A stretch of 64,000 nt of DNA from Agrostemma githago (taxonomy: Eukaryota; Streptophyta; Magnoliopsida; Caryophyllales; Caryophyllaceae). Shown piece after piece: positions 22,216 through 33,689 of this stretch; the first letter of the stretch is position 1, and each line of letters opens with the position of its first letter. The notes below the pieces were generated by a model. That model was given only the letters and a program-made list of their open reading frames with translations. It did no database searches and was not told the DNA's origin. Location: contig OY288261.1 in NCBI GenBank assembly GCA_958450325.1, positions 16,295,277-16,359,276 on the forward strand, written 5' to 3'. Made by a program: the position numbers and the translations under genes.

Positions 22216-23486
22216 GACAAGGTAATAAACCACGGCCAACAGCCGCGTCTCAAAACCGAGATCGATAAAACGATAGGGAAACAAAAATAACGAGGTGAGA
22301 CAGAGGAAGAACAAGGATAGGAAAAGGAGAAGGGGAAAGAGGTTAATTAAGCATGACAACAGCAGCGTAGCAGCAACACAAAACAACATCAACAATAACA
22401 ACAACCCGTGACAGCGGTGGCGAACAGAACAGACAACATCAACACGCTCAACCGCAGAAGAAGAACGGAAAAGATGAAACAACAGCAGGTTAAGAATAGC
22501 AGCAGCGTGAAACAGCAGAACGCGTGAAACAGCAGACAGAACGCAGCATAGGATGAAAGGAATCGACATAACGAAATGGTACAACTTGAACACAACGTCA
22601 ATCACGCAGTAACAGTAGGAGTCGAAGAGGAAAAACCGCAACAAAAACTGAAACACGAGCAGAAATAGGAAAGAGAAGAAAGATACTACCTTAACAAATA
22701 CAGGCGACAGAAAACAGGGGAAATCGATTGACGATGATGGATGACGGTGATTGATGGTGATGTGATGATGGAGAAGATGGGTGAGCGGCAGTTGAAGAGC
22801 GTGAAGAAGAAAGAAAAGGAAATGGGGGTGTGGGGTGAGCGTCTGCTTGAGACCAAAACAAAAGGGGTCAAGCGATTTAGGTTAAAACGAATTGGGTCGG
22901 AAATAAAACAATGAGACGGGTCAAGTAAAAGTGTAACGATATAAAAGGTCATTAAATCAAAAGTTGGTCCAAGGAGAAATCGGGTTAAAATTAAGATAAG
23001 TAAAATTATAATTAATTGAGCCGAAACACGAAAAAGAGTAATTAAAAATATTTCTCGGGCTAAAATGAATATTCACAACGAAAACGAAGTTAACGAAAAT
23101 AATTAATTAATTTTTTTTGTTGACGATAATGAATTAAATTGATTTCTCGATGAAAGGTAATAAATGTTTTGACGAAATTTAAAATAAATGAACTTCGAGC
23201 CGAAAATAGAGATTCGAGCTTAAATATAAATAAATAAAAAGAATTTAGAATTTAAATAGCCGAAGTAGACTTTCGATAAGAGTTAAATTAAATGTATAAA
23301 ATAAATCGAAACAGACATAAAAATGTTTAAATATAAGGTTTTCCGAGACAAATAGAATTTTAGGAGTTTGAAACGATTTAAACGATAAATTCGTTTTACG
23401 ATAAAAAAAAAATTTATCTTAAAGGAAATAAAAATACAAACATAATTTTAATTTAATTTTAATTTATGAAAATCAGGGGTGTTACA
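22216..23486 (-). repeat. Truncated gypsy LTR (TGTAACACCCC type), inverted
   Basis: The right edge reads inward on - as TGTAACACCCCTGATTTTC, a start typical of chromovirus LTRs. The body is AT-rich (22980-23480) followed, on -, by a C-rich leader-like part. The expected ...CA end, PBS and internal region are absent. At about 22216 it abuts element A directly. No gene is seen; the open frames here have no recognisable domain. Confidence 0.6.
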
Positions 23487-23599
23487 TATTGTCTTAAAAA
23501 GACTATCTATCTGTTATCATCATCCAATAATAAATGTGTACACATTGGAATAATGTTATATAACAAGTGTAGAAATTGTTAAGAGATCTCTTTAGTTCC

Positions 23600-24350
23600 G
23601 TGATCTAACATCTTGTTTGCTTCTGTAAAGATATTTAAGGTTCATGTGTTTTGATCGCTTAGATATCATATCATTCATGGAGCTAGAAAAGATTGCAATT
23701 TCATTATTATCACGATACGTGATTACGCAATTATGCTCCTTATATTAAAGCCTCATAATAAGCCACATATTTAGATTCCATGGTGAATGTATAACAACTG
23801 TGAGTTTAGTGACTTGTGTCATAACATCCTCCAAAATCTGAATTTGAATAATCAGTCACCTGCGGATGATCTAATTTTCTAGATGTGAGCATCAAATGTC
23901 AGATTTACCTGAGCATACATTAAGTTCACAAACAGTGATGCATAAGGATATTCTTTATTTAGCCATTTAAGACATAAGTCTTAGTTTTATGTGATAAACC
24001 AAGATCGGTACTGGCTATTAAAATATCATCTCCATACAGAATCAAATATATGAACTTACTCCCACTGATCTTGAGATTTATGCATAGATTAACGATATTT
24101 TCTTTAAAATCTGTAATGATTTTTATCGAACTTTAAATATCATTGTTTCAATGTTTATTTCAATCCATACAATGAATTCTTAAGTCTTAATATTGGTTCC
24201 ATTTATCCAACACAAGAATAAAAATGCATAATCTGTTAGATCACTCCCAAGATTCATGGAAAGATATTTAATTTGAGCAGTACTTTCAGAAGTTAAGTTA
24301 GTCTGTTTGTCTTTGCGAAGACATGTATCCAGTTTCATCAACCTCAAGGT
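23600..24350 (-). pseudogene. Copia reverse transcriptase and RNase H remnant
   Basis: Read on -, the frame around 24160-24190 gives LRLKNSLYGLK, the copia RT motif. At 24022-24036 it gives YGDDI, equivalent to the YVDDM catalytic motif, then LIASTDL. Further on (about 23960-23900) PYASLFVNLMYAQV matches the copia connection, and near 23760 SKYVAYYEA matches RNase H. SKHMNLKYLYRSKQDV near 23640 matches the end of pol. There are many stops and frameshifts, so this is an old inactive copy. Confidence 0.8.
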
Positions 24351-24565
24351 AAACTTAAATTAATTACTCTTTTCATTCAGAGTAATTATTTATTCGTTCA
24401 ATTTAAGTTCAACAACAGAGTTATCATAAGAATGCACTTGATTAGGTAAATTTTAGTTGTGATAAAATAAGACAACATAAATAATAAAGCTTCAATATGC
24501 ATAACAACACATCTTTAATAATAGTGCTCCTGTGGGCAGTCACTAAAATATTTAAATAAATAAAA

Positions 24566-25285
24566 TGTTACACATGGTAATATAATCTACCTACGGGTAA
24601 ATATATATTTTTGGGTTTTTCTATGGGGTACCCCTCAACTATTGACTTTTCTAAGTGATACCCCCGTCTTTTTTGAATTACAAGGTGTATCCCTAAACTT
24701 TACTTATCACTCCGTATCATAACCAAAGTGATAAGTTTATTACAATTATTTTTTAAAAATGAATAATTAACATATTAATCAATCCAATTTGATGCTACAA
24801 ACCACCTTTTTTCTTTACCATTCACCAAACCACCAAATGCCCATCACAACGCACTCTATTGTCGGTCAACATCGACCTATCTCCCTCACTTTTTTAAATC
24901 CTTCAACCTCAATCCCTCCGTCACCCCCATGTCATAGTGTGGTGGAATAGATTTCTTCGAGTAAAGGATACAAATTGAAGAAATATATCATGGTTGATGA
25001 AAGTAAAATAGGGAATTATCACTAATTATATCATCAATTGAAAATTTTTCGTTGGAAAATTATAACTTTGGTTACAATATAGACTAATTTACAAAGTTTA
25101 GGGGTACATCTTGTAATTCGAAAAAGGCGGGGGTACCATTTGGAAAAGCCAATAGTTGAGGGGTATCCCATAGGAAAAACCCTATATTTTTATATGTGAA
25201 CGATATAATGAATAGAATGTTACACATGTCAATATAATCTATCTGTGAGTAAATATTTTTTTTTATATGTGTGAACGATATAATG
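24566..25285 (+). repeat. Tandem duplication split by the MITE
   Basis: An approximately 85-bp unit occurs on both sides of the MITE. It begins near ATGTTACACATG, and the second copy starts near 25217. The MITE interrupts the first copy at its TATATTTTT. Confidence 0.6.
24613..25182. mobile_element. Mutator-like MITE, 570 bp, with 9-bp target duplication
   Basis: Imperfect terminal inverted repeats of about 90 bp start GGGTTTTTCTATGGGG and, from the other end, GGGTTTTTCCTATGGG. A perfect 9-bp target duplication TATATTTTT lies at 24604-24612 and 25183-25191. Long TIRs plus a 9-bp duplication are characteristic of Mutator-like elements. The interior has no open frame. Confidence 0.9.
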
Positions 25286-26022
25286 ACTACAGTAAGTCAA
25301 AATTAAACTTAAGTTGTAAATTCACTGCGGTGAAATTTAACCATAAGAATTTCATATTATCATTAGCTAAAACCGGATATGAATTTATAACTTATCATAA
25401 ATCATTATTCTTTATCAAACAATTGAATTATATCGAATGACCATAATCACTGCGGTGAAACCATGTTTCAGTAGAACATAATCATACGGAGTATATCATA
25501 ATCATATTGTCATGGGATTACTCATCAAATAATAGAATTTTAAGTCATAATATCATGTTCATCAAAGTTTCCGTACATCATAACAACAACAACAATATTA
25601 ATGACAAAGACGACCGTAAATTGACAACAATCAATAAATATCATGCTCGTTAACTAAGTCCAAATTATTATTATTACGAAAAACTCAAATTTTTATCCAG
25701 TACATAATTAGTGCATAAAAATTAAATAATTAAGCAACATGTATACATAATGGATTAATTGAATACGTAAGTGACATATGTATGCATTATGGAGGTAGTA
25801 CGATAATTCATCAACTTTCTCATGTGAATATATTATGGAAAATTACATGAATATGGAAAAAATTTCATATATAATGTCAATATCAGATTATCAGATGGTT
25901 CATGCTCTTAAATCATTAATTATCTCAGGTTCATTCTATTTGCTTAGTACAAAATCATACTTATGATTACATGACTAACATGCAAAATTGTAATGCAAAA
26001 TAAGACAACGTGTTACAACTTG

Positions 26023-28182
26023 TGTGGACATGACATAGGTCCACCCCAACGCGGCCACGCGCGGGTTTGGGGAGGCGAATGAATCTCCATATGAGATGGG
26101 TCGAATTGAAATTTAAATCGAAGTGGAGTCGCCACCGAACATTGTGGGAGTTCGGGCCCATTCGAACCAACTCTATGTCGTAGTGGGCCATGCACAAAGT
26201 ATGGCCCATTCCGATGTCAGAGTTTATTGGGTTCGTCCCTTTGCATTTGATATCGATACCGACGTTATCGGATACCGTGTATTGAATGACTCTCGTGTGC
26301 CAATGTTTTCAGACATCCGCAAACCATGGTTCTGAGTAAGGGGTGAGGGTACATGTTGGGAAGTTCACAAAGAACACCCAACCCCGCCCGCACATTAGCG
26401 GCCTCTACTAAGATATCGTTTGATTTTGAAATACGCGCGTTAGTAATACGATGAATGATATGCAAACATTGTTTTGCCTAAACATGCGAATAATTGAATG
26501 GGTTGCTAAGTCGGTTTATGCATCTAAAATTAACGTCAAAGTTGTTTTAGCATGCGAAGTTCGTTTTAGTATAATAAAACAAATGATGAAAAGAAATCGC
26601 TAAAAACATGAACAAACAAATTAGTAACGGTTTGCAAAATTGAATAAAAGATAAAGATACGATGACATGCATGGTTATGAAAAGATAGCGCGCGTGATGG
26701 ATTAAGCACGCGTTGACCGAGGTCCTGAAAATATTTACCGAGACCTGAAATATGCTGAAAAGCCTGCGGTTTTGTAAAAAAAAAAGGGTTTTGAAGAATT
26801 AAGACGAAATAGCTTTTTTATGTTACGGTTTTCAAGGAACCACGCGACCCGCGCGAGAAAGGCGCGACTCGCGTGGCGGACTGTTCTCGGGATTGTTTTT
26901 AGAAAATCGACAGTTTTGTTAAATCGCGTACAAATATAGCATAATTTATACTCGACTTAAATATTGATACTCGTAATATTCGATGCTTGATTATAGAATC
27001 AATATCGGATATTTAGAGTGGAGTAAAAAAAAGTTGTTTAGAAAATCGTTTTGAATGTTGTTAAGACGAGATAATTCCTCCACGTTGTAATATCGTAATT
27101 ACTCGGCTCCAACGGTATTATGCTTAACATGATTTGATGATTGATTCCTTTAGATCTGATATTCGACTATAGAGTCGATATCGAATCCTTAGGGACGACT
27201 CTTTATTGAAAATAGTACGATAATATCGATATTAGGAACGAGAAAATAAAAAAGAAAAGACGTGACGACGACCCGTATAAAAAGACGGACGGACGAGAGA
27301 AAGAGAAGAAAAGGGAGAAGTCAGGATTTGTAACACCCTCAACCTACATGCTTGATTATCTCGAAAACGGACTCGTAGTAGTGGCCTAGGCGCGGGAGCG
27401 TTAAGATGTATATAATTGAGTTATGGTGTGTATGGTTAGGGATTTGGCGAGTTTTGCTCTCGGGTTTGTATATGGTTTGCCTAAAATTGCCTAGAATTTC
27501 GGGTTGTGAATGGTCGGGAATCCTATAGGATTTCTAGAGGGAAGATCGGAATATAATATGCCTAGTATTGCTGGAATTCCGGGTTGTAATTTTGATGATG
27601 TGTGTTGATGTTGTAATTGATGTCGGGAATTGTGTGTGCAAGGTTGGGGTATTTATAGGATGAAAATACCGACTTGGGATAGGAGATTGATATCTTGCAA
27701 AGGAAGAAAACAACCGGTTGAGATGAAGTGGGATTCCGTCTTTGGATAGGAAAAGGTTACTTGCATGGGAAGAAACATCTGGTTTAGATGGAGTAGGATT
27801 CCGACTTTGGATAAGAAAGGATTCCTACTTTGTAGCTGATCTTTGTGTAGTATTTGACTTTGAGTCAGATTTTTGAAGTGGCGTGACAGATATTTATGTC
27901 TCGGAAACGTCTTTGACCGGGGTTTGACCTGGTTACTAAAAGACGGTTTTGCCCTTGGTGTCGGTTTTGACCCAAATTAGTCTCATTTGACTGGAAACGA
28001 CCCACTGGGCCTGGATTTGAGGTCTGTTTTGTGAGATTTTTACTCCGCTAAAAGCTGGTGCCAACTACTATTGATTCCGAGTCCGAAAATCGAGTGTATT
28101 AAGTCATGTTTGCGTTCGATCATCATCGGGTATTTTTTGGAAACTTCTATAGACACCTAACGGCCAAATGTGGGTGTCTACA
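26023..28182 (-). repeat. Solo LTR of the Tat A/C family, 2160 bp
   Basis: Inverted copy of the LTR of elements A and C: on - it begins TGTAGACACCC and ends ATGTCCACA. A perfect 5-bp target duplication ACTTG flanks it (26018-26022 and 28183-28187). With no internal region between, this is a solo LTR left by recombination between two LTRs. A TATA box is at 27650-27657 (inverted). It sits in copia leader sequence. Confidence 0.93.
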
Positions 28183-28365
28183 ACTTGTACAAAATCAAGC
28201 AAAGAACTTAAGGATTGGAGGTGTGGCGAATGTTTCTGCCATCTAACAATAAGATTAGACTCCAATTTTATAAGGTAATGAGAGAGTGCATAATTGACAT
28301 ATTCTCCGTATAAATATAATACCAATAATCTTAATTAATGGACAATCACGAGTTCAAAAACCTAA

Positions 28366-28377
28366 GCTCTGATACCA
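28366..28377 (-). promoter_or_regulatory. Copia primer-binding site
   Basis: On - this reads TGGTATCAGAGC, complementary to initiator tRNA-Met, two bases inside the LTR boundary at 28380. Confidence 0.88.
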
Positions 28378-28379
28378 CA

Positions 28380-28899
28380 TGTTAGCACATTATTAACATG
28401 ACATAAATAAAACATAATTCCCATAAATCTTTGAACAACATGAAGGTCACAAAAGATTAATTAAGACAAGATTAATACATACCTCATTACGAAATAAGTC
28501 GAAATCTAATACGAACGATATTAGATATCTATAAGACGACTTCATAAATAATAATATCACTTTGAATAATAATAATACGTCTTCATATGATCTTCAAATA
28601 ACAATAATAATAATAGGTCGGTTTCTCTCCCTTGTCCCATGACGTAATAAGTGTGTTGTTCTCTTATTCATTATTCACGCATTCTTCATGCATAGAGTTT
28701 CTAATGGGGAAGACTCCATTATATAGGCAGAGAGAGGACCGGTTTCCTATAGATTACGGTAATATTGACCTTCCATCAAGGTTGAGTAAATATGGAAACA
28801 CTCCTTATTTAATCCGATATTATTGTTGTTCCGGTCACGGAATCGATTTAACTCGACTTCGGATTCGGGTCCTTGGAATGAGATGTTGCTAATATGACA
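28380..28899 (-). repeat. Probable 5' LTR of the copia element
   Basis: The left edge TGTTAGCAC is the inverted LTR end ...GTGCTAACA, next to the PBS. The right edge is less sure: on - the start may be TGTCATATTAGC at 28899, or element B may have inserted a few bases earlier. No coding content. Confidence 0.6.
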
Positions 28900-29800
28900 G
28901 TCGCTTGACTTCCTTTGATCTCCCCTTCCCCTCACTCTGATGATCAGACTCTCCCGGCGGAGACGGCCTGCTCCTTGCACAGTGAACGCACAGGGCCTCG
29001 GAGGTGTCTGAGGGAACCCTCTCCGATGCCTAAGTTAGTCCGTGAAATGCCCTGACGAACCTAGTTCGTGAGGAGCTAGGTGGCGGTTTTAGAGTGAGAG
29101 TCTAGAGAGATAAAATCCAACCTTTTGTATGGGGGAGGAGGAGAAGTATTTATACCTTCCCCCAAGAGAGAGAAAATAGAGAGAGAGAGAGGGGAGAATG
29201 GGTGGATGGCGAAGTGACACGTGGATCCGTCCTGTCCACCCATTCGTCTTTACCTTAGGCAAAATGACGGAGGGGTCCCTGGTTTCCCCTGGCCCTGCCT
29301 GGGGGAAGAGTCCCCTGGACAGGCAGGCGGGGGGCTTGGTTGCCCTGCTCGGCAGGCGGCATGATCATGACGGGCAGCTGAGTGACTAAGTCCGTCCACT
29401 TGGGGGTTTTTTCAGTGGTCTTGCTTGGTGGCCTGCAGGGCAGGTCCTCCTCTCTTCCTGGGCCGGGCTGCCCCGGGGCCCAATTTACGGGCAACCCGTG
29501 GCAGGCTACCGACCCACATCAATTGGCCCTCGCCGGCTGGGGGGAAGCGGGGCTTCCCCTCGGCAGGGGACCTCTTGATTTGGATGGTGGGAGGTTGATC
29601 TTTTTGAGTTCCATCTTCGCATTTAATGCGTCGCACGTTCCCAAGGGAGAGAACTCAACCGTACCGGGCACGCAAAGAGTTGGAATGTCTTCACTCATGA
29701 TTACATTCCTCGTAAAACGATCTCTTTTGATCAGTGTGCCAGGTTGATGATTGGCTCCCTTCTTGCAGAGATGGTTGGGACGCCATTAATGCTGTGTTTG
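28900..29800 (-). repeat. LTR-like region of element B, right boundary unresolved
   Basis: On - a TATA box (TATAAATA, 29147-29154) is followed by a GC-rich R/U5-like segment down to about 28900. 29165-29200 is GA-rich. I cannot place the TG start of the LTR. No second copy is in the window for comparison. Confidence 0.5.
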
Positions 29801-29806
29801 TTTTTG

Positions 29807-29813
29807 TATAAAT
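29807..29813 (+). promoter_or_regulatory. TATA box of extra ORF 1 of element B
   Basis: TATAAAT, then a pyrimidine-rich leader and an ATG at 29881. It faces opposite to pol. Confidence 0.5.
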
Positions 29814-29880
29814 TTCGATTTTCCTTCACCACTTTCACAACACATCTTCACCTTTCTTTCACTCTTCTCTCAAAGAAAAG

Positions 29881-30467
29881 ATGTCTTGGATTAGAAAATG
29901 GTTTTTCGCTGTGGAGTCTACGTGGACGTCCTCTGCCTCAGGGGGCGCCGGAGACTAAAGTACTCTAGGGCGGCTTTCCTGGCCCTGCATCGCAGTAGGC
30001 GGTCTCATTCTCGCTCTTCACAGAATGCTAGGAGAGCTTCTATCAGGGCGAGCAAGCGCCCTGAAAAGTCCTCATCTCCAGCTGGGCCTATGCCCAGGCG
30101 CTGCTCCCAGGTGGGAGGCTGTTTTTACAGGGGATGCCATAAGTGCTTCCCTTGGCTGCATCCAGAGCAATTTGACCCAAATTGCTATGAACTGAATTCT
30201 TCCCCTGAGTCAGGCCCTTCCTCTCCTCTGATGAGGAAGGTGGTCCGCGGCTCCTCTGATGGCGTCAAGGTAGTCCCTTATGGCAGGGACTGGGACGTAA
30301 GCAGCCGCGACTCCGAAGACATCGAGGGCCAGGGCTACTCCTCTGGTAGGAATGAAGAAGAAGGCCCTGACGATCCTTTCAAGGATACTCATGACTGGGA
30401 CTGGGGGTCCGATGCCGGTGGCTATGATAGCCCTGGGGATTATTCTCCAGGTTTTGACGATGATTAG
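29881..30467 (+). pseudogene. Extra ORF 1 of element B (antisense to pol), unrecognised
   Basis: I do not recognise the family. The ATG at 29881 follows a pyrimidine-rich leader with a TATA box 70 bp upstream and opens MSWIRKWFF, but that frame stops at 29956. An overlapping frame continues open to 30467, so one frameshift is likely. The continuing frame is Arg/Ser-rich first, then has a Cys cluster (CFYRGCHKCFPW), and ends strongly acidic with many Asp, Gly and Ser. There is no known catalytic motif. It lies between the LTR and the larger extra ORF, both on +, within the 3' region of a Tat element. It may be an accessory protein of the element. Confidence 0.5.
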
Positions 30468-31014
30468 GCTTACCCTGCGTATGCAGGCTGGTTGAGCCAA
30501 ACTGTCAGGCTCTTCTTGTAATCTATTTTCTTTCCTGTCCAGTTTGTAACTTTTGGCCATCTTCGGCCCCTTTTTCTAATTGAAAATCAAGCAAGCTTTT
30601 CTATTTGTGTGTTTTTTTGTTTTTTTTTTTTGAATGAAAGAATGGATGAATAATTGACGTCATGCAATGATTATCCTCTGACCTCTATTGCCTTTTCGAG
30701 GTTTCTTGGAAAGTGATGGGTGGTTGGGTTTCTTGAAAGTGTGACACGTGGGGGCTTTTCTCGGGGAAATCCTCAGGATGGGCGACCTTTCGTCTGCTCT
30801 TGCCTATAAAAGCATTCTTGCTCCTTCCATTTCCCCCTTTTACACTTTTGAGAACCCAGAAAAACTCTTTCTCACAATCCTCCTTTGCTAAAACGCTTTA
30901 GATTGAAGAACTCTTTTCTTGCATCTTCATCCAGTTCGTCATCAATTTAAGTTAGAATCCTTTTCCCCAGCTTTCATCTTTTCATTTCTTTGCTTTTTCT
31001 ACTCCTTAGTCAAC
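30468..31014 (+). promoter_or_regulatory. Intergenic region with promoter of extra ORF 2 of element B
   Basis: TATAAAAG at 30805-30812 is followed by a C/T-rich leader (30830-31010) and the start codon at 31015. The first part is T-rich, like a 3' end for ORF 1. No other gene is seen. Confidence 0.55.
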
Positions 31015-32106
31015 ATGGGCAGCCGCCGTGCTCGCATTCTTACTTTTACTGACCCTTCGGCTGATAAGGCGGAGGGTAGGGATAGGATTAGGACTGACCT
31101 CGCCTCCTCCTCCAAGGGACCTGGCGTTAGAACGGTCGAGGAGGACCGCCCAGAGGGGAGTGGGGGCGCCAACTCTCCTGACCCTGCCCCCTTCGACGTC
31201 ATTGATTCTGATGACGAGGTGATGGAGATTGACCCTTTCTCAATCGCCGGCCCACTCATCCCCAGGGAGGCGGGGAGGGCCTATTACTTAGACAAGACCA
31301 AGTACATAGTTCCCCTGAAAACCTACCCGGAGACCAAGAACCGGGATTTGATTTTAGAGAAAAACGCTGTCGAGGCCATCGAGCTATTCTATGATTTTGG
31401 GGAGGGGTATACAATCGTTGTCCCTGGAGAGAAGGACATCGTGTGCTGCCCTCCTGATGGTTGTATTGCCGTCTATCATAAGTGTTTGGAGTTCGGCCGG
31501 CGCTTTCCTCTGCATCCTTTCTTGGAGGAGACTTTCAGGCGCATGAATGTGGCCATTGCTCAGTTGACCGTCGTGGCGGCCAGGTTGTTGATAGCTTATA
31601 CATGGACCTGCTTATTCCATATGTGAGGGACCCTCAATCAATGCCTTGAGATTCATGGCTGGCATGCAGATGGTGTCCTCTTCTAGGGGTGAGGATTCCC
31701 CCGGATATTTTTCTATCCTAAGGCAGAAAGGATACACCTTAGTCTGGCCAGTTTTAAATAGCCTGAAAGACTGGAAAAACAATTTCCTGTACGTTCACAG
31801 CGCCACAGGGTGGAGGATTCCTCGACACTTCAGGAATCATGTTCACACCGGATTGGAGACCCGCCAGGAGTATCACCCTGGCGTTGGGGGGAAGGCCCTC
31901 GAGGTGAAATTGAATGCCAAGGACCAGGACCTGGTTAAGAAGTTTGTCGCTCTTGTGGACAAATCGGGCGTATGTGGTCCTGGCTTTTAGCTTCCTCATG
32001 CGGAGCTCATAGCTACTGATGAATATTTGACCAGAGTGGGTTTAAATCCCGGCCTCGGAGGAGGTAGTTCAGGGATACTATTGACATTTTGTCTTCTTTC
32101 AGCCTC

Positions 32107-32151
<45 letters not shown>

Positions 32152-33451
32152 TGATTTTCTTTTGCCCTACAGATCTCGCCACCTGTTGCTGGTCAAAGAA
32201 AGAGGTGAAGGACCTCGGACCAGACAGTGACTTCACCATCGTTGCAAAACGCCCTTCTCTTCCTTCCAGCTATAAGAAAGGTGGGAAAAAATTGATGAAG
32301 TACGTGAAGAGTATTTCAGCCAACCGAGCGAGACTTCCTCTTCCTCCCAGGCTAGGGCCTTCAAGGTCTGCGGCCTCCCCTTCTACTGCCCAAGGTGTGG
32401 AGAGGGAGGCAGCCTCAGAGGCCACACCCTCCCCTGTCGGCAAGCAGGGAGGCTCTCCTGCAGGGACTCATCCTCCCTAGGGATCAAAGCCAGTCAGCTC
32501 TGAGGGAACTGGGGAGAGCAATCCCCTGGTGGGCAGGAAGAGGAAAGACAGGGAGCCTATGGACCCTACGCCAGTGGTGGATCTAGAGGCTGACGCTAAC
32601 ACGCCTGACCTCAAGCGTTCTGCCCATTATGTTCCAGGCACCCTTTTCTCGGAAGAAAATGCTGAATTCCACTATACTGCTGACGAAAGTCTTGAAGTTT
32701 AATTTCCCCCCCGCTTTCCGACTCCAGCGCTGTACTGGCGGACCATCTTACCAAGTCTGTGACTTCCACCACTACTCAGGTGATTTAGTACATTCAGCGT
32801 ACTTCCAGGGTGTTCCAGACTTCGGCCGAGCTAGCGGCCCTTAGCCGCTTGAGTGATGAAGAGTTGGTTGTCACCCCTGGGCTTCCTCTTTCTGATCGCT
32901 TGGCGGCGATTGAAAGGGACGTTACCCTTATTGCCAGCCTGAAGGACCACCTGGTGAAACAGGAGGGCGATTTGGAGGAAGCCAAGGGTCAGGCGGCCCG
33001 CTGGAGGAATCAGGGCGAAAGAGCTGTGAGGGAGGCATCCAACCTGGAGGCGGAGCTGAAAGATGCCAGTCAGGCTGTTGATGAGCTGGAGCAGGCTAAG
33101 AAGGCGGCGGCTGAGTTGGAGCACACTAAAAGAAGGGTGGTTGACCCGGAGGAGCGTCTGTCCAAAGCTGATTCATACCTTCAGAAGGCCCAGGGCGACT
33201 TGAAGGCAAAGGGCGAGGAATGGGAGAAAGAGAAGGACACCATTGTCCAGGAAGCCTATGCCGCAGTTGAAACGAGCTTCAATGATGGTGCCTCCTCTTC
33301 CGTGCAATTTGTTATGGAGGTCATTAGGGAGATGTTTCCTACCTTTGATGAGGATGCCTTCCAAAACCTGTATGCCGCCAAGAATGAAGCTCGGGCAAAT
33401 AGGTCACCTGAGGAGGCTACTGGCCCTGATCAAGATGCCCTTAATGCTTAA
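31015..33451 (+). pseudogene. Extra ORF 2 of element B: 'putative gypsy type transposon' domain and coiled coil
   Basis: The ATG at 31015 (context CAACATGGG) opens MGSRRARILTF. Residues about 110-200 resemble the plant domain annotated as 'putative gypsy type transposon' (Transposase_28), shown by the pattern ...CPPDGCIAVYHKCLEFGRRFPLHPF. The frame shifts near 31600 and back near 31640, continues (YFSILRQKGYTLVWP) and stops at 31988. After a probable intron around the TA microsatellite, more frame follows from 32173. The last part (32810-33451) is a long Glu/Lys/Ala-rich coiled coil ending ATGPDQDALNA. It is antisense to pol with its own TATA box. Function unknown; such proteins are carried by Tat elements. 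This copy is broken by several frameshifts and stops. Confidence 0.7.
32113..32149. repeat. (TA)n microsatellite
   Basis: About 18 TA units in what looks like an intron of extra ORF 2. Confidence 0.95.
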
Positions 33452-33689
33452 CATGCGAGACAGTCGTCCTCCAAGGGTTCTTGCCCCTATCCTGCTGCGC
33501 CTTTGCTTCCTTGCTAATATTCTAATCTTTTTGCACGCCGGACCCTGATGTGGCCGGCTGCCAGTTTGATGTAATATTCTAACTTTCTTATGCCTGGATT
33601 TTCATTCATTATCCCTGTTAAACTCTGCCAGATTCATTATGAATGTATCTTTCTCTTTGTTTTACTTGATGTTTTTTCTTTCGAGATCA

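Larger units (their letters stand above)
23487..28899 (-). mobile_element. Degenerate Ty1/copia element, internally deleted
   Basis: On - the order is a probable LTR (28380-28899), a PBS (28366-28377), a short leader, and then decayed RT and RNase H (about 24350 to 23600). gag, protease and integrase are not recognisable, so a large part has been deleted or eroded. Two later insertions lie inside: a Mutator-like MITE (24613-25182) and a Tat solo LTR (26023-28182). The copia left end cannot be seen. Confidence 0.7.

Noticed and set aside
22171..22656. 161-codon frame on - with hydrophobic stretches
   Set aside because: It lies across the element A/LTR junction and in T-rich LTR sequence; Phe/Leu richness comes from base composition.
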